Notes under the pieces: model-generated
What the model was told of the DNA's origin: nothing
Seen by the model: only the letters and a program-made list of their open reading frames with translations
The model's database searches: none
NCBI GenBank assembly: GCA_022823105.1
Contig: JAJDXU010000042.1
Coordinates: forward strand, 1 to 7,093
DNA: 7,093 bases
DNA from: Dehalococcoidia bacterium
GTDB taxonomy: Bacteria > Chloroflexota > Dehalococcoidia > Lucifugimonadales > UBA3495
Direction of reading: 5' to 3'
Position numbers and translations under genes: made by a program
Shown here: positions 1 through 5,763 of the stretch, piece after piece
How the letters are laid out: each line of letters starts with the position of its first letter
Position numbering within the stretch: the stretch's first letter is position 1

Positions 1-630
1 CAGTTGGCCGGCGTAGTCGGTGATGCGGAAGAACCACTGTTCGAAATCACGGCGGGTGATCGGGGTGTCGCACCGTTCGCACACGCCGTTCAACACCTGT
101 TCGTTGGCCAGCACGGTCTGGCACGACGGACACCAGACCACGGGCGCCTTGGCCCGGTAGGCCAGCCCCTTTTCGTAGAGCTTGATGAAAAACCACTGGT
201 TCCAGCGGTAGTATTCCGGAAGGCAGCACACCACTTCCCGGTCCCAGTCGTAGATTGCCCCCAGCGACCGCAGTTGGCGGCGCATGTTTTCCACGTTGGA
301 CATCGTCCACTCGTAGGGATGCACGCCCCTGGAGATCGCAGCGTTTTCCGCCGGCAGCCCGAACGCGTCAAAGCCGATGGGGTGCAGCACGTTGTACCCC
401 TGCATGCGCCGGAATCTGGCGTGAGCATCGGAAGGAGCCATCGCGTACCAGTGGCCGATATGCAGGTCGCCCGACGGGTACGGGTACATCGTCATCTCAA
501 ACCACTTCGGGCGCGGGTCGTCGTCATCGACCCGGTAGATGCCGTCGTGTTCCCATCGCTCCTGCCACTTGCGGTCGATGGCGACTGCATCGTAACGGGG
601 CTCAACTTGACGCTGGGCTGTCGTCGTCAT
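1..630 (-). CDS. leuS: Leucyl-tRNA synthetase, N-terminal part (gene runs off the left edge)
   Basis: Class Ia aminoacyl-tRNA synthetase that charges tRNA-Leu with leucine in the cytoplasm. The reverse strand reads open from an ATG at 630 to base 1 (210 codons, no stop), so the rest of the protein, usually over 800 residues in total, lies outside the window. Seen: the ATP-binding HIGH motif in YPSGDLHIGH (residues 51-60), the strand GFDAFGLPAENAA (86-98) typical of LeuRS, and the start of the zinc-binding insertion, with CPSC (C167, C170) and CERC (C184, C187) followed by FEQWFFRITDYA. The CP1 editing domain and the KMSKS loop are not reached. A purine-rich GAGGGA lies about 9 nt before the ATG on the minus strand and can serve as ribosome binding site. 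It is the outermost gene of a divergent pair with the potassium-uptake gene at 912. The family call is secure; the start is likely. Confidence 0.96.
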   Translation of the reverse strand, partial: MTTTAQRQVEPRYDAVAIDRKWQERWEHDGIYRVDDDDPRPKWFEMTMYPYPSGDLHIGHWYAMAPSDAHARFRRMQGYNVLHPIGFDAFGLPAENAAISRGVHPYEWTMSNVENMRRQLRSLGAIYDWDREVVCCLPEYYRWNQWFFIKLYEKGLAYRAKAPVVWCPSCQTVLANEQVLNGVCERCDTPITRRDFEQWFFRITDYAGQL

Positions 631-634
631 TGGA

Positions 635-644
635 AGGGATCCCT
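635..644. repeat. 10-bp palindrome over the leuS ribosome-binding region
   Basis: AGGGATCCCT is a perfect palindrome just upstream of the leuS ATG and contains most of the putative GAGGGA ribosome-binding sequence. It has no loop, so it cannot fold as a simple hairpin. It may be chance or a dimeric protein site. Confidence 0.3.
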
Positions 645-671
645 CGTGCTGCAAGAATTACGCGATGCTCA

Positions 672-680
672 AATATAGCA
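672..680 (-). promoter_or_regulatory. Candidate extended -10 promoter element for leuS (proximal)
   Basis: On the minus strand this reads TGC-TATATT, an extended -10 (TGn plus a five-of-six match to TATAAT). Initiation about 7 nt downstream would give a leader of roughly 35 nt before the leuS ATG. No convincing -35 hexamer is visible at 16-18 bp, which extended -10 promoters can tolerate. The element is half of a repeated octamer (see the copy at 711-719). Confidence 0.4.
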
Positions 681-710
681 CAGGCTAAAACGCGGCCGCG
701 ATCACGACAC

Positions 711-719
711 AGTATAGCA
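711..719 (-). promoter_or_regulatory. Candidate extended -10 promoter element for leuS (distal)
   Basis: On the minus strand this reads TGC-TATACT, again an extended -10 with five of six bases of TATAAT. It lies 39 bp upstream of the proximal element and shares the octamer GTGCTATA with it. No good -35 is visible. Either or both could start leuS transcription. Confidence 0.4.
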
Positions 720-736
720 CCGGCACGGCGCCGCCT

Positions 737-756
737 CCGGATTTCGTAGAATCCGG
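737..756. repeat. Perfect 7-bp inverted repeat in the divergent intergenic region
   Basis: CCGGATT and AATCCGG are exact reverse complements separated by the 6-nt loop TCGTAG. There is no T-run on either side, so it does not look like an intrinsic terminator. It sits just upstream of the distal leuS promoter element and about 55 bp upstream of the plus-strand -35 box. It could be a regulator site or a decayed REP-type element. Confidence 0.5.
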
Positions 757-811
757 TCGAGTTTGGCGAACAATCCCGCGCGATCGCAACCGCGGACGCG
801 AGGATGGTCAA

Positions 812-839
812 TTGACATATTTCAATATGCGCCGATAAT
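812..839 (+). promoter_or_regulatory. Sigma70-type promoter of the ktrB-led operon
   Basis: A consensus -35 TTGACA (812-817) is followed after 16 bp by GATAAT (834-839), five of six bases of the consensus -10. The stretch is AT-rich against a GC-rich background. Expected initiation near 846 gives a leader of about 65 nt before the GTG at 912. This is the best promoter-like sequence ahead of the five plus-strand genes. Confidence 0.7.
816..829. promoter_or_regulatory. Candidate operator: inverted repeat between the -35 and -10 boxes
   Basis: CATATT (816-821) and AATATG (824-829) are perfect inverted repeats around a 2-bp centre (TC). They overlap the end of the -35 box and fill the spacer of the promoter at 812-839. 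A dimeric repressor bound here would block RNA polymerase. The regulator is not identifiable from this window. Confidence 0.4.
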
Positions 840-911
840 AAATTCGACCGACACGCGCGGCCGGCGGCTCCACCCCATTCCTTCCTGCATGCCTCGCCAG
901 ACGCTCACCCT

Positions 912-2387
912 GTGAACCAACCGAACCACGGCGCCGCCGATTCGCGACCCTCCGCAGCCACCTGGCGCAGGGTGCCGCCGGTTCGCGTTCCGATCCGGAC
1001 GCGAGTTCCCCCGCGCCGCTGGACATCCGCCCCGGCAATCCTGTTGGGGGTCTTCCTGCTCCTGAACATCGTTGGGGGGTTGGTGCTGGTCCTGCCCTTT
1101 GCCGCCGCCGAGGGCGATAGCGCCGGCTTCCAGGTCGCTTTTTTCACCGCGATCTCGGCGTCAACAGTCACAGGTCTGACCCAGGTTGATACGCAGACAT
1201 TCTGGTCGCCCTTCGGGCAGGCGGTCCTGTTTGTCCTGATGCTGGTCGGCGGGCTGGAGTTCATGACCGCCGCCACCGTGCTGGTGTTCTTCGGCCGGCG
1301 CACCACGGTGTTGGAGGAGGAGGTGTACCGCGACACTGTGGGGTCCGGCCACACGTCCAACGTGGCCAAGGTGGCCCGCAACATCGTGCTCGCGTTCGTG
1401 TTGGGATATCTGATCGGCGCGGCGCTGATTTTCTACCAGATGCGCCTGTTGCCCGGCATGTCCCTGGCCGAGGCTGCCTGGCAATCCCTGTTCCTGTCGG
1501 TGTCGGCCTTCAACAACGCGGGGCTGTCCATCCTGCCCAACGCCGCCAGCGGCAACAACCTGGATACCCTGGGAGCCTATCCCTATTTCGCCGGCCTGAT
1601 CACCCCGATGATCATCCTGGGCGCATTGGGCTGGCCGCTCATGGTCGACATGCGCAGGAACTGGCGCCCCGGTGTCGGTCGCGGCCGGCTCAGCGGCCTG
1701 TACCTGTTCAATTTCTCCCGGTTCACGCTGGATACCAAGCTGGTGCTGATCCTGACCCTGGGACTGTACGCCCTCAGCGCGGTGGCTTTCCTATTCGCCG
1801 AGTGGAACGGCGTGCTGGCCGGCCACTCGCTCATGGGCAAAGCGGGTTCGTCCATTTTTCATGGCGTAAGCGGCCGCACTGCCGGATTCGCCGCGCTGGA
1901 CTGGAGCGGCGTTCGGGACTTCACCCTGCTGATATACGGCGGCCTGATGTTCATCGGCGGTTCCACAGCCTCGGTGGCCGGGGGAATCAAGGTGAACACG
2001 GTGGCCGTCCTGGTGGCAGCGGCCCGATCCGCTGCCCTCAGGCACCCCAGGACTGAAATTTTTCGCCGTGAAATCGGCGAAACGCTGGTCTCCAGGGCGC
2101 TGATGATCGCGCTGATCGCCGTGGCATACCTTGGAGTGGTCACGCCCGTGCTGACCTACACCGATCCCCACCTGAACTTCGAAAAGCTCATCTTTGAGGC
2201 CGTGTCCGCTTTCGGGACCAACGGAATGTCGACCGGCGTGTCGGCCGACCTGAGCCTGGCCGGGTCTATAATATTCATGATAACCATGCTCGCGGGGCGA
2301 ATCGGCCCGCTGACGCTGGTCATGCTGCTGGCTCCCAGGGAAGAAGCATCCTACCGCTATCCCCAGGAACCCGTTAGAATTGGGTAA
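912..2387 (+). CDS. ktrB: TrkH/KtrB-family potassium-translocating membrane subunit
   Basis: Integral inner-membrane channel-like subunit of a potassium uptake system. The 491 residues carry the four-fold MPM architecture of the superfamily, with a filter loop and key glycine in each repeat: TVTGLT (85-90), NNAGLS (201-206), GRTAGFA (321-327) and GTNGMSTG (435-442). The intramembrane gate loop is GGSTASVAGGIK (349-360), where relatives usually have a GGSPGGTAGGIK-like sequence, and the protein ends with the family's RIGPLTL helix (463-469). Length and the single-RCK partner downstream favour the Ktr type over the two-RCK Trk type. The start is a GTG without a clear Shine-Dalgarno sequence; the first 40 residues are Arg/Pro-rich and cytoplasmic, and an in-frame GTG at 972 is an alternative. 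The gene is first in its operon, behind the promoter at 812-839. The family is certain, the start less so. Confidence 0.95.
   Translation: MNQPNHGAADSRPSAATWRRVPPVRVPIRTRVPPRRWTSAPAILLGVFLLLNIVGGLVLVLPFAAAEGDSAGFQVAFFTAISASTVTGLTQVDTQTFWSPFGQAVLFVLMLVGGLEFMTAATVLVFFGRRTTVLEEEVYRDTVGSGHTSNVAKVARNIVLAFVLGYLIGAALIFYQMRLLPGMSLAEAAWQSLFLSVSAFNNAGLSILPNAASGNNLDTLGAYPYFAGLITPMIILGALGWPLMVDMRRNWRPGVGRGRLSGLYLFNFSRFTLDTKLVLILTLGLYALSAVAFLFAEWNGVLAGHSLMGKAGSSIFHGVSGRTAGFAALDWSGVRDFTLLIYGGLMFIGGSTASVAGGIKVNTVAVLVAAARSAALRHPRTEIFRREIGETLVSRALMIALIAVAYLGVVTPVLTYTDPHLNFEKLIFEAVSAFGTNGMSTGVSADLSLAGSIIFMITMLAGRIGPLTLVMLLAPREEASYRYPQEPVRIG
2267..2272 (+). promoter_or_regulatory. Consensus -10 (TATAAT) inside ktrB, possible internal promoter for ktrA
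   Basis: A perfect TATAAT lies within codons 452-454 of ktrB, about 120 bp before the ktrA start. It is created by rare ATA isoleucine codons in a gene that otherwise prefers ATC. No good -35 hexamer is visible at 16-18 bp upstream and there is no TGn extension, so promoter function is uncertain. Confidence 0.25.
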
Positions 2388-2392
2388 CAATC

Positions 2393-3049
2393 ATGGCGAA
2401 TCAAGTCTGTGTAATCGGTCTGGGTCGATTCGGCGCCAAGTTGGCGACGACGCTGTTCCAAAGCAATCACGAGGTTCTGGGCATCGACCTGAACGACCTC
2501 CGCGTCCAGTCGATGCTGGGTCGAGTTACCTATGCCGTGGAGGCCGATGCCACCAGCGAAACGGCGCTGCGCGACCTGGGAATAGCCGACATGGACGTGG
2601 CCGTCGTCGCGCTGGGCAGCCAGGTGCAGTCCAGCATCATCACGACGATGCTGCTCAAGACCATGGGGCTGCCCTTTGTCATCGCTCGCGCCACCGATAC
2701 CCGCCATGCCGAGATCCTGCACCGCGTGGGGGCTGACAAGGTCATATTCCCCGAGGAAGACGCAGCGGTCCGCGCCGCCAACCTTGACCTGTCCCCCAAC
2801 TCCATCGACTTCATCGGGATCACCGAGACCGACGGCGTGCACAAGATCCGGCCCCCGGAACGCATGCGGGGCCGAACCCTCTACGACGCAGGCCTGGGCG
2901 GAGACAATCACCACCGTTTGATCATCATGGTGATCCAGCGCGGCGGCGAGTACGTGGTGAATCCCGGCGATGACGAAGTCATTGGGGACGGCGACATACT
3001 CGTCGTCGTGGGCGGCCACGGACAGATCGCCCAAGCCTTCGAGAGATGA
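2393..3049 (+). CDS. ktrA: TrkA/KtrA-family RCK regulatory subunit of potassium uptake
   Basis: Cytoplasmic gating subunit that binds nucleotides and controls the KtrB pore; rings of RCK proteins sit beneath the membrane subunit. Seen: an N-terminal Rossmann fold (about 1-125) with the dinucleotide-binding GLGRFG (9-14), an acidic residue at the end of the second strand (D32, in VLGIDLN) and ADAT (51-54); then a C-terminal RCK_C domain (about 135-218) ending with GDILVVVGGHGQIAQAFER. At 218 residues it has one RCK unit, as in KtrA, not the duplicated form of enterobacterial TrkA. It starts 5 bp after the ktrB stop without an obvious Shine-Dalgarno sequence, so translational coupling is likely. 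Adjacent placement with a KtrB-like gene strongly supports a KtrAB complex. Confidence 0.95.
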   Translation: MANQVCVIGLGRFGAKLATTLFQSNHEVLGIDLNDLRVQSMLGRVTYAVEADATSETALRDLGIADMDVAVVALGSQVQSSIITTMLLKTMGLPFVIARATDTRHAEILHRVGADKVIFPEEDAAVRAANLDLSPNSIDFIGITETDGVHKIRPPERMRGRTLYDAGLGGDNHHRLIIMVIQRGGEYVVNPGDDEVIGDGDILVVVGGHGQIAQAFER

Positions 3050-3083
3050 ACGCGCCCTGCATAGGCTCAAATGGTGAACACTG

Positions 3084-3920
3084 ATGCCTGACCAAATCGG
3101 CTACCTGGGGCCCGCCGGGACCTACACCGAGCAAGCGGCCCTGCTCTACGCTCCCGACGCTGAGCTGCGACCATATCCCACCATCAGCGCCGTGGGCGCA
3201 GCCGTCGTCGCGGACGAGCTGGAATCGGGCGTGGTTCCCATAGAGAACAGCCTGGAGGGTTCCGTCACTTTTACCCTGGACCTGCTGATCGCCGAGTCGG
3301 GCCTCTCGATTTGCAACGAGGTGGTCATCCCCATCGACCACTACCTGGTGGCTCCTCCCGGCGTTTCTGCCGATACCGTGGAGGTAATCTACTCCCACCC
3401 GCAGGCTCTCGCGCAATGCCGGGCGTATCTTGGCGAACATTTCCCCACCGTCACGCGGGAGGCCTCCCTCAGCACGGTTGCTGCGGTGATCGACATGCAG
3501 GCCAGCCGCGTTCCGGCGGCGGCCATCTGCCCCCAGCGCGCCACAGAGATCTACGACGTGCAAGTTATCGCCCAGAGCATCCAGGACAATTCGGCCAACC
3601 AGACCCGATTCGTCGCCCTGGCCCACGATGATCATCCGCCCACCGGCCACGACCGCACCTCGATCAGCTTCGCGTTCGCCATCGACCGGCCGGGCAATCT
3701 GTACCACGCCATCGGCGAGTTCTCCGAGCGCAACATCAACCTGGTCAAGATTGAAAGCCGACCCACCAAGCAGGAGTTGGGCCGGTACATTTTCCTGATT
3801 GACTGCGAGGGCCACCGGGAGGAGCCCGCGGTTGCAGCAGCCCTGCATGGCCTCCGCGAATACGCCGACGTGTTCAAAATCCTCGGCTCGTATCCGTGCT
3901 GGGAACCCTCCGCCGGCTGA
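3084..3920 (+). CDS. pheA: Prephenate dehydratase
   Basis: Converts prephenate to phenylpyruvate by decarboxylation and dehydration, the committed step towards phenylalanine. The 278-residue length is normal for a monofunctional enzyme without a chorismate mutase domain. Seen: the N-terminal LGPAGTYTEQAA (8-19), VPIENSLEGSV (51-61), the SHPQALAQC helix start (104-112) and the catalytic TRF motif in NQTRF (172-176). A C-terminal ACT domain (about 191-271) carries ESRP (224-227), the phenylalanine-binding signature, so feedback inhibition by phenylalanine is expected; the usual GALV-type motif reads GNLY (204-207). The gene lies 34 bp after ktrA, with GGTGA six bases before the ATG as a weak ribosome-binding site. 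It has no functional link to its neighbours. Confidence 0.97.
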   Translation: MPDQIGYLGPAGTYTEQAALLYAPDAELRPYPTISAVGAAVVADELESGVVPIENSLEGSVTFTLDLLIAESGLSICNEVVIPIDHYLVAPPGVSADTVEVIYSHPQALAQCRAYLGEHFPTVTREASLSTVAAVIDMQASRVPAAAICPQRATEIYDVQVIAQSIQDNSANQTRFVALAHDDHPPTGHDRTSISFAFAIDRPGNLYHAIGEFSERNINLVKIESRPTKQELGRYIFLIDCEGHREEPAVAAALHGLREYADVFKILGSYPCWEPSAG

Positions 3921-3929
3921 CCGGGCGGT

Positions 3930-4433
3930 ATGAGTGCCGTACGGTCTGCCGCCGGCCTGATCAGCGGCATTCCCGCTTTTCTGTTCCGGTCCCATTTCAG
4001 AGTGCTGGGCGAAAGCATGCTGCCGGCATTCCATGACGGCGATCTGCTACACGTCGTGCCTCGATCCTGGACGCTGGGGAGTTACCGGCGCGGCGCCGTG
4101 GTAGTCGCCGAGTCGCCCGCGATGCCCGGGGAGTTCTGGGTCAAGCGCGTTATCGGCCTGCCGGGCGAAATCATCACGTTCAAATTGGACGGCAGTGTGC
4201 TGATCGATGGCTTCACGCTGTATGAGCCATACCCGGTTGCCAACCGGAAGGGGCAAGCAAACTTCCCGCCGTGGCCGTGCGACCAGGACGAGTATTTCCT
4301 GATGGGAGACAACCGGGCGGACAGCGGCGACTGTCGCCGCTACGGGCCGGTTCCGGCACACTCCATAGTTGGCCGGGTGTGGCTGAGTTGGCCTCCCCGG
4401 CGCGTGGGCGCGACACGGCGCCAGCCCCAATGA
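3930..4433 (+). CDS. lepB: Short signal peptidase I (S26 family serine protease)
   Basis: Membrane-associated serine protease of the family that removes signal peptides from exported proteins. Catalytic features are present: nucleophile S29 in GESMLPAF, the general-base lysine K72 in WVKRVIGLPGE, and the box-E stretch MGDNRADSGDCRRYGPVP (125-142), where the second Ser of the usual SxDSR is Cys (C135). At 167 residues it is near the lower size limit of the family. The N-terminus (residues 7-19, AAGLISGIPAFLF) is only a weakly hydrophobic 13-residue stretch before the catalytic strand, so a true membrane anchor is doubtful. The gene starts 9 bp after pheA with no clear Shine-Dalgarno sequence, and its TGA overlaps the next ATG. 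Alternatives within S26 are a specialised maturation protease, such as a nickel-SOD-processing type; no SOD gene is in the window. Confidence 0.88.
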   Translation: MSAVRSAAGLISGIPAFLFRSHFRVLGESMLPAFHDGDLLHVVPRSWTLGSYRRGAVVVAESPAMPGEFWVKRVIGLPGEIITFKLDGSVLIDGFTLYEPYPVANRKGQANFPPWPCDQDEYFLMGDNRADSGDCRRYGPVPAHSIVGRVWLSWPPRRVGATRRQPQ

Positions 4434-5404
4434 ACCTGGATCGCGCCTCTGCCAGGATCGCCGATTGGGTGGGCGGCATACACTGGTTGGCGCAGCTTCG
4501 GCGTCGGCTCGAAGACGCGGCCGCGCGATGGCGGCCCGTTCGAGTGGCGCTGGCAGTGCTGGCCGCCGTGACGCGCAACGATGCCCAGCAGCTCATCGCC
4601 GGCATCGCCTACTACGGCATGGTGGCGTTGATCCCGGTCTCGGTTGCCCTGCTGCAGTTCCTGGGACTCGCCCTGGGCCAGGAGCTGTCCACGGGCTGGT
4701 TCGTGGCGTGGTCATCCCGCCTGTTGCCATCCAACATCGACTTCGAGGGCCTTCTGGTGTCGCAGGATTTCACCATCGTTGGGATCGCCGGGATATTTGC
4801 CCTGCTCGGCTTGATCTGGGGATCCTACAAGCTGTTCGGAGCGGTGGGGGTTGTGGTCAACCGCATGTGGGGCATCGCGCCGGCCCAGGTTGGAATATTC
4901 GGCAAGACCAGGCAGTACTTCCTGATGAGCGCCACCGCGCTGGCGCTGCTATTGTCCAGCGTGTTCACCTACCTGATTTCCCACGGTCTTGCGCCGCGGG
5001 CATCCGCATCGCTGCACCCAAACGCCAACCTGGGGGACGTTCTGTTGAACTTCGCAACCCAGGGCTGGTGGGCCAACGTGTTCGCGGCGCTGCTGGCGGG
5101 GACGGCGTTTCTGATCGTGTACCGGTTTGTTCCGGAACGGCGGGTCCGGTGGCGTTGGGCCGCGATCGGGGCCGGATTCGCCGGGGTGGCGCTGCAGGTG
5201 GTCAACTACGGGGTGGCGCTGTTCATCACTCACGTGGCGCCTTCCCACATGGTTTACGGGCCCCTGGCGTCGGTGCTCATAGTGCTGGTGTGGTTGTTCG
5301 CCTCGTCGGTCACCCTGGCCTCGGGCGCGGCGGTGGCCGCCTACGGCCAGACCGTGTACGACCACGACGGGCCGACGCCCGGCCCCGGCTGGTTCCTGCG
5401 CTAG
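4430..5404 (+). CDS. YihY/BrkB-family inner-membrane protein (UPF0761-like)
   Basis: Polytopic membrane protein of unknown molecular function; members were once mislabelled ribonuclease BN. The 324 residues show about six hydrophobic segments (roughly 55-80, 115-143, 162-185, 213-233, 242-267 and 275-305) after a cytoplasmic, basic N-terminus (RRRLEDAAARWR). Family hallmarks seen are the AGIAYYGMVALIPV opening (57-70), YRFVPERRVRWR (231-242) and the closing VYGPLASVLIVLVWLF followed by a small-residue-rich helix. The start was chosen at the ATG overlapping the signal peptidase stop (ATGA, 4 bp), which implies translational coupling. An in-frame ATG at 4271 would add 53 residues encoded inside the peptidase gene; those look like out-of-frame translation, not protein. 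It is the last gene of the plus-strand unit. Confidence 0.9.
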   Translation: MNLDRASARIADWVGGIHWLAQLRRRLEDAAARWRPVRVALAVLAAVTRNDAQQLIAGIAYYGMVALIPVSVALLQFLGLALGQELSTGWFVAWSSRLLPSNIDFEGLLVSQDFTIVGIAGIFALLGLIWGSYKLFGAVGVVVNRMWGIAPAQVGIFGKTRQYFLMSATALALLLSSVFTYLISHGLAPRASASLHPNANLGDVLLNFATQGWWANVFAALLAGTAFLIVYRFVPERRVRWRWAAIGAGFAGVALQVVNYGVALFITHVAPSHMVYGPLASVLIVLVWLFASSVTLASGAAVAAYGQTVYDHDGPTPGPGWFLR

Positions 5405-5423
5405 CCGACCCCACGTCAACTCC

Positions 5424-5456
5424 AAAAACACGAGGGCGACCTTGAGCCGCCCCCGT
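5424..5456 (-). terminator. Intrinsic terminator of the minus-strand acyl-CoA cluster
   Basis: Read on the minus strand, ACGGGGGCG (5456-5448) pairs with CGCCCTCGT (5438-5430) in eight of nine positions around a 9-nt loop. One base later comes a run of five T (5428-5424). A GC-rich stem followed by a T-run, 21 bp past the stop of the 89-residue gene, is a standard rho-independent terminator. On the plus strand no T-run follows the stem, so it probably does not terminate the yihY transcript by itself. Confidence 0.7.
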
Positions 5457-5476
5457 CGCGCTGCATTTCGGGTTGG

Positions 5477-5746
5477 CTAGAGTTTCCAAAAGGTGCCGAC
5501 CTGGCACACTATGTCCACCCTGTTGATCGACTCGGCGGGCCAGCCGACCATGTTGAGCCAGTCCTCGAAGTGGGACTGTTCAACCGCCTCACATTCGGAG
5601 ATCAGCTTGCCGTTCTCCAGGTCGCCGTACACCTTCAGGATCGTGGTTCGCCGGTCGGGTCGCCATTTTTTCACGGCATCGAGTTTGCTGCGGAAATCGT
5701 CTTCGGTGATGCCCGGTATGTTGTGAACGGCGATGAATCGTGCCAT
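5477..5746 (-). CDS. Small DUF4242-like protein (89 aa), function unknown
   Basis: Predicted small soluble protein, 89 residues, with an alternating strand-helix pattern: strand FIAVHNI (4-10), helix 14-28, strand TTILKVYGD (34-42), strand KLISECEA (47-54), helix HFEDWLNMVG (59-68) and a final strand RVDIVCQV (76-83). This order, with the central ENGK turn followed by an xCxA-like strand and a GWPAESINRV segment, resembles DUF4242/ferredoxin-like alpha+beta proteins; the assignment is from memory of the fold pattern, not a search. The ATG at 5746 was chosen because GGAG lies 9 nt upstream and because residues further upstream in this frame come from the REP-like hairpin and from the neighbouring gene read out of frame. 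It follows the hotdog gene by 53 bp and precedes the terminator. No signal peptide or membrane segment is seen. Confidence 0.8.
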   Translation of the reverse strand: MARFIAVHNIPGITEDDFRSKLDAVKKWRPDRRTTILKVYGDLENGKLISECEAVEQSHFEDWLNMVGWPAESINRVDIVCQVGTFWKL

Positions 5747-5763
5747 TGTTTTAAACTCCGTAG

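Noticed and set aside
4..678. Plus-strand open frame (224 codons) over the leuS fragment
   Set aside because: The minus strand encodes a textbook LeuRS N-terminus with the HIGH motif and zinc-binding cysteines; the plus frame is its shadow.
631..911. T-box, riboswitch or small RNA in the leuS-ktrB intergenic region
   Set aside because: The predicted leuS leader is only about 35 nt and the ktrB leader about 65 nt. I saw no T-box motif, no ydaO/kimA-type (c-di-AMP) riboswitch core and no strong terminator hairpin with a T-run.
2357..3070. Minus-strand open frame (237 codons) antisense to ktrA
   Set aside because: ktrA on the plus strand has an unmistakable RCK fold; the antisense translation shows no family features and is a codon-bias shadow.
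2979..4034. Long minus-strand open frame (351 codons) antisense to pheA and part of lepB
   Set aside because: It mirrors real plus-strand genes with clear catalytic motifs. Its composition (His-, Gly-, Asp- and Arg-rich, no recognisable domain) is typical of antisense frames in GC-rich DNA.
4271..4429. N-terminal extension of the YihY protein from an ATG at 4271
   Set aside because: It lies wholly inside the signal peptidase gene over its conserved GDNR box, gives a non-hydrophobic Arg/Gly/Pro-rich sequence, and a coupled ATGA start is available.
4465..5445. Second plus-strand frame (326 codons) overlapping yihY
   Set aside because: Arg/Gly-rich, without membrane segments or domains; the other frame gives a clean six-helix YihY protein.
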